A DNA stretch of 64,000 bases from Streptomyces lacrimifluminis (GTDB taxonomy: Bacteria > Actinomycetota > Actinomycetes > Streptomycetales > Streptomycetaceae), in assembly GCF_014646095.1 (NCBI RefSeq), contig NZ_BMMU01000030.1, positions 1-64,000 of the forward strand. Reading direction: 5' to 3'. The notes under the pieces are model-generated. The model was given only the letters and a program-made list of their open reading frames with translations, was not told the origin of the DNA and ran no database searches. The stretch's first letter is position 1, and every line of letters starts with the position of its first letter. The position numbers were made by a program, and so were the translations under genes. Shown one piece after another: positions 50,168-58,286 of this stretch.

Positions 50168-50223
50168 ACCGGCCACACCGGCGTACGACACACTGCGTAG
50201 CGGCCACTGGGAGAGGGGCGTAC

Positions 50224-51282
50224 ATGGGCTGGACGGTCCTCTACATCGCGTTTGGCATCGTCGCGTTGTGGCTACTCGGCGAGGTTCTGCTGCAGTACAA
50301 GGCGCGGCTGCGCTGGCGACTGCTGGCCTTCGTCGGCTTCCTCGGCGTGGTCCTCGGCGTGCTCATCTCGCAGGTACTGGTCATCGGCCTGGGCGCCGCG
50401 GCCTTCGCGGTCGGGCAGACGTACGTCACCCTGTCGTTCCGCAGCGGCTTCTCGGCCGGTTGGGCCGTTGCCGGCCGCTCGGGCTTCCTCGCCCGGTTCG
50501 GCAAGGGCAAGGGCCGTGGCGAGGGGGAGTACAAGGACCCGACCCTTGAGGTCTCCGGCCTGGAGGCGCGCGAGGGCGCGTACGGACCGGGCAACGGCGC
50601 CGACGCGGGCTTCGACGGCAACTCCGCCGCCGGCGTCGGGAACGACGCCTACGACACCGGTGCCGGAACGTACCGGCAGGGCGACGACTTCGACCGCGAC
50701 TACGACCGGGACGATGTCTTCACCCCCGCCCGTTCCGCCCGGCCCGCGGGGGCCGAGAGCGGCGCCGTCTACGAACCGCAGCCCCTCCCCGACGACACCG
50801 GCTCGTACGGCATATACAGCGACGCCGCGTACGCGGCGGCGACCGGCCAGGACCAGCCGTACGCGGCGGCCCAGAGCGGCGACCAGACCTACGGGTACGA
50901 CGGCTACACCGGCTACGACCAGCAGCAGTACGGCTACGACGCCTCGGGCCAGCAGCAGTACGCCGCCTACTCCGACCCGTACATCGGCCAGGGCTACGGC
51001 GGCAACTCGTACGACGCCGGCTACGACCAGCAGCAGTACGGTCAGCAGGGCTACGGCCAGGACCAGTACGGTCAGCAGGGTTACGGCGAGACCCCGGCGA
51101 GCGGTGTCTGGGTCCCGCAGCAGCGGAACACCGACGACCCGTTCTCCGGCGGCGAACTCCCGCCGGAGCAGCAGTATCCGTACCAGGACAACGGCCAGGG
51201 CACCGGCCACGGCCAGGACAGCGGCAACGACAACGGTCAGACGAACGGGCACGGGTACGACGAGCAGCAGTACCGCTTCTAG
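50224..51282 (+). CDS. Membrane protein with Tyr/Gln/Gly-rich low-complexity tail
   Basis: The 352-residue protein has two N-terminal membrane helices (about 3-20 and 34-66), a basic linker FGKGKGRGEGEYK, and a cytoplasmic tail of about 250 residues. The tail becomes strongly repetitive: YGYDGYTGYDQQQYGYD and QQQYGQQGYGQDQYGQQGYG. Its composition resembles prion-like and FUS-type domains that self-associate. No enzyme domain is present. GAGAGGGG precedes ATG 50224. The frame is open to 49372, but that part overlaps metF. Its function is unknown. Confidence 0.85.
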   Translation: MGWTVLYIAFGIVALWLLGEVLLQYKARLRWRLLAFVGFLGVVLGVLISQVLVIGLGAAAFAVGQTYVTLSFRSGFSAGWAVAGRSGFLARFGKGKGRGEGEYKDPTLEVSGLEAREGAYGPGNGADAGFDGNSAAGVGNDAYDTGAGTYRQGDDFDRDYDRDDVFTPARSARPAGAESGAVYEPQPLPDDTGSYGIYSDAAYAAATGQDQPYAAAQSGDQTYGYDGYTGYDQQQYGYDASGQQQYAAYSDPYIGQGYGGNSYDAGYDQQQYGQQGYGQDQYGQQGYGETPASGVWVPQQRNTDDPFSGGELPPEQQYPYQDNGQGTGHGQDSGNDNGQTNGHGYDEQQYRF

Positions 51283-51328
51283 CCGCGCCGCTTCCGGGGG
51301 ACCGCCTCCCCGCCCGGGTTCCCGGGGT

Positions 51329-52837
51329 TCACTGCGAGCCCCGGAAGCCCGGCCCCTCCACGATCAGCCCCGCCACCAGCGCGCCCGACATGCCCGCGTG
51401 CGGAAGGCCGCCCCCGGGATGCGACCAGCCGCCCACGCGATACAGCCCCGGTAGCCGGGTGCTGTTGGAGGGACGCAGGAAGTACCCCTTCCCGCCCGCG
51501 AGCGAGGGCGCGGGCATGCCCCCGCAGAAGGCGCCCGTCTCGTCCCCGTTGTGACCGGGTGTTCGTGTCTCCTGCCACAGGATCCGCTCACGCAGCCCGG
51601 GAATCGCGGCCCCGGCCTCGTGGACCATCATTTCCACGAACGGCTTCGACGAGCCGTCCGCAGCCCAGTCGCCCTTCGGCCGTGCCGTCGCCGTCAGGAC
51701 CACGGACTCGTGCTCCTCGTCCGGCCGCAGCGCGGGATCGTCCGGCCGCAGTACGGTCACCGTGGGCCGCACCGGGCCAGGTCCCTCCCCGCTCACCCAG
51801 TTCAGCTCGGCCCCCCGGTCCGGAGTGTGCACGACCGTGCGATGCGCGGCCTCCGCCTCCCGGGCCCCGCGCAGGGCCAGCAGCACGGTGAACCGGCCCG
51901 GTGACGGCGCCGACGCGTCGGGGAACACGTCACCGTCCTCGTCGAGCGCGTGCTTCGTGAGTCCCCTCAGCCGTCCGGGATCCACGCCCGCCACGACATG
52001 GTCCGCCTCCGTCACCGTCCCGTCGGCCAGCTCCAGCCCCGCCGCCCAGCCGTCCTTCTCGACGATCCGCGTGACCTCGGCGCCGAAGACGAACTCGACC
52101 CGCCGGGCCACGCACCGCTCGTACACCGCACGCGCCAACTCCCGGATACCGCCCCGGACGTACCAGGTGCCGAAGGCGTGCTCCATGTACGGCAGCACGG
52201 CCGCGCTCGCCGGAACGTCCCGGGGGTCGAGGCCGTACGCCAGGGCGTGGCTGTCCAGGAGAGCGGTCAGGCGCGGATCACGCAGCTCCCAGGCGGCGAT
52301 CTCGGCGAGCGTGCCGGCCCGGCGGGTGCGCAGCAGCCGCTTGTGGGGGACCGCCGGATAGGGCTCCCGCTCGGCCAGCACCTGCCAGTCGGTCCACAGG
52401 GGCTCCTCCAGGAGCGGCCTGCGGGTGCGGTCCCAGGCCTCGCGCGCCCTGACCAGGAAGTCACCCCAGCGGTCACCCACGCCGGCCCCGAGAGCCGCCT
52501 CCAGGGCCTGGACGACGCCCGCGCGGGACGCGTTCGGCAGGGCCACCTCAGTGCCGTCCGGGAAGACATGCCGGGAGGACGGGTCGACCTGGACCAGGTC
52601 GACGCACTCCTCCAGGGGCTGCTTGCCGGTCTTGACGAACAGGTCGCGGTAGACCGCGGGCAGGGTGAGCAGCCCGGGGCCCGTGTCGAACGAGAAGCCG
52701 TCGCGCTCGAAGCGGCGCACCGCTCCGCCGTACGTCTCCCCACGCTCGTACACCACCACCCGGTGGCCCGCGACGGCCAGCCGGGCAGCGGCTGCCATCG
52801 CGCCCATGCCGGCGCCGATCACCGCAATCCGTGCCAT
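51329..52837 (-). CDS. CrtI/phytoene desaturase-like FAD oxidoreductase
   Basis: This 502-residue flavoprotein of the carotenoid desaturase/RetSat family has the FAD fold IAVIGAGMGAMAAAARLAVAG, the FDTGPGLLTLPAVYRDLF motif and the C-terminal GLYRVGGWSHPGGGLPHAGM. No carotenoid synthesis genes are adjacent, so the substrate may not be a carotene. ATG 52837 is preferred over an earlier in-frame Met because TAAAGT lies exactly 7 bases before it, which predicts a leaderless transcript. Confidence 0.88.
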   Translation of the reverse strand: MARIAVIGAGMGAMAAAARLAVAGHRVVVYERGETYGGAVRRFERDGFSFDTGPGLLTLPAVYRDLFVKTGKQPLEECVDLVQVDPSSRHVFPDGTEVALPNASRAGVVQALEAALGAGVGDRWGDFLVRAREAWDRTRRPLLEEPLWTDWQVLAEREPYPAVPHKRLLRTRRAGTLAEIAAWELRDPRLTALLDSHALAYGLDPRDVPASAAVLPYMEHAFGTWYVRGGIRELARAVYERCVARRVEFVFGAEVTRIVEKDGWAAGLELADGTVTEADHVVAGVDPGRLRGLTKHALDEDGDVFPDASAPSPGRFTVLLALRGAREAEAAHRTVVHTPDRGAELNWVSGEGPGPVRPTVTVLRPDDPALRPDEEHESVVLTATARPKGDWAADGSSKPFVEMMVHEAGAAIPGLRERILWQETRTPGHNGDETGAFCGGMPAPSLAGGKGYFLRPSNSTRLPGLYRVGGWSHPGGGLPHAGMSGALVAGLIVEGPGFRGSQ

Positions 52838-52919
52838 GCCAGGGACTTTATCGGCCCCCACTGACAGTCCGGCCACGGGTCTGTGACCAGGCAGTTCGCG
52901 ACGACGCGGGTGGCCTGGA

Positions 52920-53534
52920 TCAGCCCGGTGGCCATCCGGTCCGGGCCGCGAGCCGTTTCTCCTCGCGCCGCTGGGCCCGGCGCCGCAGGAACCGTCTGAT
53001 CCGGGAGGCCAGGAAGAACAGGACGACCAGGCCGGCGAGCAGCAGGCTGCCCGCGATGATCGCCGCCGCCTCCGGGTTGAACATCGCGAACGTCACGATG
53101 CCGCCGACCCCGAGATCCTCGGCGAGGCTCAGGATCACGTTGCTGAACGGTTCCGGCGAGGTGTTGACCGCCATCCGCGTGCCGGCCTTGACCGCATGGC
53201 TGGCCAGCGCCGTCGAACCCCCGATCGCGCCCGCCGCGAGATCCGGCAGCGAACCGCTGTGACCGGCCAGCAGCGCCCCGACGACGGCCCCGGAGACCGG
53301 CCGGATCACGGTGTGCACCGCGTCCCACGCCGAGTCCACGTACGGGATCTTGTCGGCGACCGCCTCGCACAGGAACAGCACGCCCGCCACGACGAGCACC
53401 TCGGGGCGCTGCAACGACTCGGGCACCTCGTCGCTCAGCCCGGTCGCGCCGAAGACACCGAGGAGCAGCACCACCGCGTAGGCGTTGATGCCGCTGGCCC
53501 AGCCGCTCGTGAAGACCAAGGGGAGTACGGACAC
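52920..53534 (-). CDS. DUF4126 membrane protein
   Basis: This is a 204-residue protein with four to five hydrophobic helices. The start VLPLVFTSGWASGINAYAVV, the middle GAIGGSTALASHAVKAGTR and the basic tail RIRRFLRRRAQRREEKRL fit DUF4126. GTG 53534 is chosen because TACCAT lies 7 bases upstream and earlier codons read into non-conserved sequence. No function is known. Confidence 0.82.
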   Translation of the reverse strand: MSVLPLVFTSGWASGINAYAVVLLLGVFGATGLSDEVPESLQRPEVLVVAGVLFLCEAVADKIPYVDSAWDAVHTVIRPVSGAVVGALLAGHSGSLPDLAAGAIGGSTALASHAVKAGTRMAVNTSPEPFSNVILSLAEDLGVGGIVTFAMFNPEAAAIIAGSLLLAGLVVLFFLASRIRRFLRRRAQRREEKRLAARTGWPPG

Positions 53535-53916
53535 GGACGCGATGGTAACCAGTCGGCAACGGCGCGTCCTGGGGTTGAGTGCGCAGGGCTGAGTACGCGT
53601 ACCTAGGGCGAGAGATGAGTAGCCGCACGGATGGGCTGCGACCTGCGGGAACGAGAGAGTGGAGCCACGGGAAAGGGCACGGCTCCGGTACCGCCGACAC
53701 GGGGCGGCGGAACGGTGCCGGTGCCCTGGACCGCTCCTTCCGCCGATCCGTCGGCGGAAGCGAGGCACGGGGGGACCCGGGGGAACGACCGCACGGGGGA
53801 ACGGGGAAAGCGGGGGAGGGAACGGGGGAGCAGGAAGGAAGCGCCGGTTCGAGGCGGCCCGCGGGGGACGCGGCCACATCGGACCGGCGCTTTCCCGCGC
53901 GTCCGGACCCGCTCGC
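53535..53916. other. Gene-free spacer with G-rich block
   Basis: No convincing gene is present in these 382 bases. The spacer holds a perfect terminator hairpin at 53737-53760, then a G-rich block with eight runs of three or more Gs at about 53769-53828 on the plus strand, which could form G-quadruplexes. Open frames here are low-complexity Arg/Gly/Pro and lack ribosome binding sites. Confidence 0.7.
53737..53760 (-). terminator. Terminator of the ABC-YhgE-TetR operon
   Basis: A perfect 10-bp stem (CTTCCGCCGA with TCGGCGGAAG) closes a TCCG tetraloop, downstream of the TetR stop on the minus strand. Confidence 0.65.
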
Positions 53917-54546
53917 TCAGCGGTTGCCGCTCACCCGTCCCTGGAGCAGCCGGGACAGCGCCGAGTGGACGTCGTCCAGGGAGCGTTCCGGCTGGAAGGA
54001 CTGCCAGTCCAGGGCGGCGACCAGGACCATGCCCACCAGGGCCGCCGCGGTCAGCGGGATGTCGATCTCGTCGCTGAGCTCGCCACCCGCCACCGCCTCG
54101 CGCAGGACACCTTCGACGACCGCCACCGCCTGCTGTCTGACCACCATCAGGGTGGACTGCCAGGTGCGGTTGGTGCGCCACAGCTCGGCCACGTAGAGCT
54201 GGGTGAAGGCCGGGTACCGGCTGATGAAGACGAGCCCGGCCCGGATCATCGCGTCCAGGGCGTCGACCTTCGTGCCGCCGTCCCGGTCGGTCCGCTCGGC
54301 CGCCTCCCGGAGAGAGGCGGTGAGGAGTTCCACGCCGTGCCGCAGCAACTCCTCGAAGAGGACCGACTTGCTGGCGAAGTTGTAGTAGACCGTGCCCTTG
54401 GCGACTCCGGCCCGCTCGGCGATCTCGTCCACCGTGGTGGCGGAGAAACCCTGTTCCGCGATAAGTGTGACGGCGGCCTCGTAGAGCTTCTGCCGGGTGG
54501 CCTCGCGGCGCGTACTGCCGCCGGACGGGGTGCTGCTGCGTTCCAT
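53917..54546 (-). CDS. TetR-family repressor
   Basis: This is a 209-residue regulator. The N-terminal helix-turn-helix reads KLYEAAVTLIAEQGFSATTV, DEIAERAGVAKGTVYYNFAS, the TetR hallmark. The C-terminal half is the ligand-binding and dimer domain. It is the last gene of the operon, 44 bases after the YhgE gene, and most likely represses the operon through the 28-bp palindrome at 57462-57489. The frame remains open upstream into the YhgE gene, but ATG 54546 begins the conserved domain. Confidence 0.93.
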   Translation of the reverse strand: MERSSTPSGGSTRREATRQKLYEAAVTLIAEQGFSATTVDEIAERAGVAKGTVYYNFASKSVLFEELLRHGVELLTASLREAAERTDRDGGTKVDALDAMIRAGLVFISRYPAFTQLYVAELWRTNRTWQSTLMVVRQQAVAVVEGVLREAVAGGELSDEIDIPLTAAALVGMVLVAALDWQSFQPERSLDDVHSALSRLLQGRVSGNR

Positions 54547-54590
54547 GGCCCTGATTCTCACAGGAACAGCGGGCCCACGCTGACGAGACG

Positions 54591-56675
54591 TCACAGGCTC
54601 AACTCCGGGTGCAGCCGGTCCAGGGTCCACACCTGCCTGCGGCGGGCCGACAGGGCGGTCAGCGCCAGGGCGCCGGCCGTGAACGCCGCCAGCACGGCAC
54701 ACGCCTGCCACACCGGCCCGAGCCCACCGCCCGTGATGAGCCTGCGCAGGGCCTCGACGACGTAACTCATCGGCATGAAGGGGTGGATCGCGTTGAAGAA
54801 GCCGGGACTGGTCTGTACGGGATAGGTGCCGCCCGCGGACGTCAACTGGAGCATCAGGAGGGCGAGTACGAGAATCCGGCCCGCCGCTCCGAAGCGTGCG
54901 TTCAGCCACTGGACGATCGCCGCGAAGCAGGCCGTGACCAGGAACAGGAAGCCCACCGTCCCGGCCGCCCGGACCATCTCCAGGCCGATCGCCCAGTGCA
55001 GTACGGACATCAGGGCCACGGTCTGGAGCACACCCAGGGCGGCCACCGGGAGCCAGCCCGCCAGTGCGATGCGCCACGCCGGGGCGCCCGCGGCGAGTGC
55101 CCGCCGGTTGAGCGGTGGGATCAGCATGTAGGCGACCATCGCGCCCACCCACAGGGACAGCGGGATGAAGTACGGGGCGAATCCGGTGCCGTAGTTGGGC
55201 GCCTTGTGCAGGTCCCTGGAGGCGAGCTGGACCGGGTCGGACATGACCTCGGTGCGCGCGTCGCGGTCCTGCCGGTCGTAGTCGGGGATCTGCCCGGCGC
55301 CGTCGTGCAGCCCGCCGGCGAGTTTCCCGGAGTCGTCGGCGAGCCTGAACATGCCTCCGGAGAGGTCGTCCGCACCCGTCTTGAGGTCGCCGACGCCCGT
55401 GTCCAGGGTGGTCGCGCCGGTCCTGGCGGTGGCGAGCCCGGTGTGCAGCTTCCGCGCTCCCGCGGCGACCTGGGCGGCCCCCGCGTTGAGCTTGTCGACC
55501 TTCCGGACGGCGTCGTCGAGGTCCTCGGAGAGGCGCGGCGCGCGGTCGGCGAGCGCCTGGGCCTGCTTCTGGAGGGTGGCGAGGTTCCGGTCGAGGCGGT
55601 CCAGATCGCCGTTCTGGTCGGCGATCAGCGTGTTGACGTCGTCGGCGACCGTCGCCACGTCCGCCGCCGCGTCCCTGGCCTTCCTCAGGTCCGCGCAGGC
55701 GGCGTCGGGCAGTACGGCGGTCTCGCAGCGCGCCCGGTAGACCCCGTTCAGCGTGTCGGAGGCCGTGTGGGCGCCCTTGGCGGCGGCCGGGGCGGCCTTC
55801 ACGAGGGTGCCGAGGTTGCGCCGGACCGTACCGGCCGAGTCGGCGACGAGCCGGGCGGAGTCCCCGATGGTCTTCTCGTTGTCCTTGAGGAAGGGCCCCA
55901 GCCGGTCCGAGACGCCGTGGACCCGGTCGGCGAGCGTCTGCGTGCCCGTCGCGACCTGCCGCGAACCGTCCGCCAGATCGCCCGCGCCCGTGTCGAGCTT
56001 CCTCAGCCCCCGGACCAGCTTGCCGCTGCCCGCCTTGGCGTCCTTCAGCCCCTCGGCGAGATCCTTGGAGCCCCGCTCGGCCTTGCCGATGCCGCCCGTG
56101 AGGGTGTCGGCGCCCTTGGCGGCCTTCACGGTCCGGCCGTGGATGTCGGAGAACGAGACGAAGATCCGGTCAAGGAAGGACCGCGACGCCTTGGTGGAGG
56201 CGGCCGTCCGCACCTCGCCGAACACCGTCCGGGAGATCTGGCCGACGATGTAGTTGTTGGCGTCGTTCGTCCGCACCTGGAGCGCGCCCGTCTCCGGGGA
56301 GTCGCCCGAGCTGGAGGCGATCCGCTCGCTGAAGTCGGCCGGCATGGTCAGGGACAGGTAGTACGTGCCGTCCTCGACGCCCTCCCGGGCCTCGGCTGCG
56401 GTCACCTCGTGCCACTCGAAGGTGTCACTGTCGTGCAGCCCCTTGACGATGTCCGCCCCGGCGGCGAGCTTCCTCCCCGCGACGCTCGCCCCCCTGTCGT
56501 CGTTCACCAGCGCCACGGGGATGCGGTCGAGCCTGCCGTACGGGTCCCAGAAGGACCACAGGTACAGGGCGCCGTACAGCAGCGGCAGCAGCAGGAGCGA
56601 GACCAGCGCGGCCCGCGGGAGCCTGCCCCGGCCGAAACGCCTGAGCTCAAGCGCGGCCAGTTTCGGGGAGCGCAT
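54591..56675 (-). CDS. YhgE/Pip-family membrane protein (ABC-2-like transporter)
   Basis: This 694-residue protein has one N-terminal membrane helix (RAALVSLLLLPLLYGALYLW), a long extracytoplasmic region and about six C-terminal helices, as in YhgE/Pip proteins. The outer region is made of heptad-like repeats (GAGDLADGSRQVATGTQTLA, GLATARTGATTLDTGVGDLK) and is probably an extended coiled coil. It overlaps the ATPase gene by 29 bases. Relatives include the phage-infection protein Pip and mycobacterial lipid exporters. The substrate is unknown. TetR control suggests export of a toxic small molecule or lipid. Confidence 0.88.
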   Translation of the reverse strand: MRSPKLAALELRRFGRGRLPRAALVSLLLLPLLYGALYLWSFWDPYGRLDRIPVALVNDDRGASVAGRKLAAGADIVKGLHDSDTFEWHEVTAAEAREGVEDGTYYLSLTMPADFSERIASSSGDSPETGALQVRTNDANNYIVGQISRTVFGEVRTAASTKASRSFLDRIFVSFSDIHGRTVKAAKGADTLTGGIGKAERGSKDLAEGLKDAKAGSGKLVRGLRKLDTGAGDLADGSRQVATGTQTLADRVHGVSDRLGPFLKDNEKTIGDSARLVADSAGTVRRNLGTLVKAAPAAAKGAHTASDTLNGVYRARCETAVLPDAACADLRKARDAAADVATVADDVNTLIADQNGDLDRLDRNLATLQKQAQALADRAPRLSEDLDDAVRKVDKLNAGAAQVAAGARKLHTGLATARTGATTLDTGVGDLKTGADDLSGGMFRLADDSGKLAGGLHDGAGQIPDYDRQDRDARTEVMSDPVQLASRDLHKAPNYGTGFAPYFIPLSLWVGAMVAYMLIPPLNRRALAAGAPAWRIALAGWLPVAALGVLQTVALMSVLHWAIGLEMVRAAGTVGFLFLVTACFAAIVQWLNARFGAAGRILVLALLMLQLTSAGGTYPVQTSPGFFNAIHPFMPMSYVVEALRRLITGGGLGPVWQACAVLAAFTAGALALTALSARRRQVWTLDRLHPELSL

Positions 56676-57441
56676 CCACCGTCTCCTTCTCGTGAGGCTC
56701 TTCCTCGTACGTCTTCTCGTCCGTCTGCTCGTCCGTCTCCTCCGCGCACGGCGACGTCGACACGGGGACGGCCCCTTCGGGCGCCTCGCCGCACACCGCC
56801 ACGACGGTCGTCCCGGCCTCGGCGAGGGACCGCAACAGCGTCCACACCTCGGCCCGTTCGGCGTCCGACAGCTTCAGGTCGGCGTCGTCCACCCCCAGCA
56901 GCCGCGGCCCGCCGATCAGGGCCAGCGCCACGGACAGCCGCAGCGCCTCCAGCCGCTCCAGATCGCGTACGGCGGTCCGGGAGCCCTTCGGCAGCGCGTC
57001 GCGGTCGAGACCGGCGGCCGTCAGCGCGGCGTCGACGCGCCGCTCCGTCTCGGCCGCCCGCTCCGACCGTGGCCGGAGCAGCCCGCGCAGGGAACCGCCG
57101 AACCGGCGCTCCAGCAGCGCCCGTTCCCGCAGGTGCTCCCCGACGGTCAGGGCGGGGTCGAGGTCGGTGACGCCGGGCACGTGCGCGAGCGCGCTCACGC
57201 GACGCACCGCCGCCGACTGCTTGGGCAGGCTCCACTCGCCGACCGTGGCCGACCCCTCGGCGGCCCTCATCCGGCCGGTGAGCGCGAGCAGCAGGCAGGT
57301 GCGTCCGGAACCGGACGGCCCCTCCACCGCGATCAGCGAGCCGGGCTCCGCGTCGAAGGACACCTCACGGAATGCCCAGCCGCGAGGCCCCTTGAGCCCG
57401 AAGGCCCGGGTGGTCACCCCGAGCCCGTGCGGACCGTCCAC
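56647..57441 (-). CDS. Degenerate ABC transporter ATP-binding protein
   Basis: This is a 264-residue ABC-type ATPase with changed motifs. Walker A reads GPSGSGRTC, with Arg in place of the catalytic Lys. The LSGGQ signature region is replaced by LERLEALRLSVALAL. Walker B is LLGVDDADL, where the usual Asp-Glu pair is Asp-Asp. The last 35 residues are an acidic Glu/Thr-rich tail. It is the first gene of the ABC-YhgE-TetR operon. It may bind ATP without normal hydrolysis or act structurally. It starts at GTG 57441. Confidence 0.82.
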   Translation of the reverse strand: MDGPHGLGVTTRAFGLKGPRGWAFREVSFDAEPGSLIAVEGPSGSGRTCLLLALTGRMRAAEGSATVGEWSLPKQSAAVRRVSALAHVPGVTDLDPALTVGEHLRERALLERRFGGSLRGLLRPRSERAAETERRVDAALTAAGLDRDALPKGSRTAVRDLERLEALRLSVALALIGGPRLLGVDDADLKLSDAERAEVWTLLRSLAEAGTTVVAVCGEAPEGAVPVSTSPCAEETDEQTDEKTYEEEPHEKETVDALPETGRA

Positions 57442-57461
57442 AGTTCCCGCCCCCTCGGCAT

Positions 57462-57489
57462 TTTTTGCACTGACTGGTCAGTGCAAAAA
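57462..57489 (-). promoter_or_regulatory. 28-bp perfect operator of the ABC-YhgE-TetR operon
   Basis: The 13-bp arms TTTTTGCACTGAC and GTCAGTGCAAAAA are separated by TG and lie 21 bases before the first gene. The symmetry and place fit the operator of the operon's own TetR protein. Confidence 0.85.
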
Positions 57490-57616
57490 CTAACCCGAAC
57501 CTTCGATCGAAGCAAAAGAGCAGGTCAGAACGGATTGTCAGTGGCATACCGCACGATGGGCACATACGGCACCTCCCGTCGGGGCGTGCCGTCACACAGA
57601 CGACAGGAGGTTCGTC

Positions 57617-58153
57617 ATGGCCAGCTCGAACGCAGCCGCCGCCCGTCGGCGCCGCGCCCCCGGCCCTGCCCCCTCACCGACCGGCCCGGCGGGAGACGTG
57701 CACCCCGTGCTCCGCCGGGCCACGGCCCCGCCCGCAGCCCTCGACCTGCTCGCCCAGGCCCGCGCCGGACTCGACGAGGCGGCCGTCCTGGAGACCGCGA
57801 ACGAGCGGTACGCCACCGCCCACCTCGCCGCCCTGCGCACCGCAGCCGCCGTGCTCGCCGCCCGGGGCCGCCCCGAACCCACCCCTCGGCGTCGGGCGCG
57901 CATCCGCAGTGCCTGGGAGGTGCTTCCCGAGATAGCGCCCGAACTCGCCGAGTGGAGCGTGCTGTTCGCCTCCGGTGCCCGCCGCCGAGCCCGCGCCGAG
58001 GCCGGCATCCAGGGCGCGGCAACCAGCCGCGACGCCGACGACCTGATACGCGACGTGGCGATGTTCCTGCGCCTCGTCGAACGGATGCTCGTCCTCCAGC
58101 CGGTGCTTCCCCAGCCACGCCAGGACCCGGACCCGCCTCCGGACGCGGGCTGA
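57617..58153 (+). CDS. SAV_6107-type HEPN-domain protein
   Basis: This is a 178-residue all-helical protein. After a 30-residue Arg/Ala/Pro-rich leader, ALDLLAQARAGLDEAAVLET, RYATAHLAALRTAAAVLAAR resembles the SAV_6107 HEPN family. The Rx4-6H ribonuclease motif of toxin HEPN proteins is not evident, so RNase activity is unlikely or unproven. ACAGGAGGT gives a strong ribosome binding site. It is divergent from the TetR-controlled operon; the operator lies 128 bases upstream and might affect it as well. Confidence 0.8.
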   Translation: MASSNAAAARRRRAPGPAPSPTGPAGDVHPVLRRATAPPAALDLLAQARAGLDEAAVLETANERYATAHLAALRTAAAVLAARGRPEPTPRRRARIRSAWEVLPEIAPELAEWSVLFASGARRRARAEAGIQGAATSRDADDLIRDVAMFLRLVERMLVLQPVLPQPRQDPDPPPDAG

Positions 58154-58286
58154 GACGGATGACCGGCCCTCTCACGGAAGGCAATAAGGTGGGGAAGTCG
58201 CGCCTTTCCGCAGCCCACCGGGCCGGGAAGGCACCCCGTTCGCTCCGCCGCGCAAGAGGCGGTGCCGCGCCGAGGAGTCACCTGCC

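Noticed and set aside
49372..50223. A 284-codon N-terminal extension of the low-complexity membrane protein
   Set aside because: It overlaps metF out of frame and has no family features. ATG 50224 has a good ribosome binding site.
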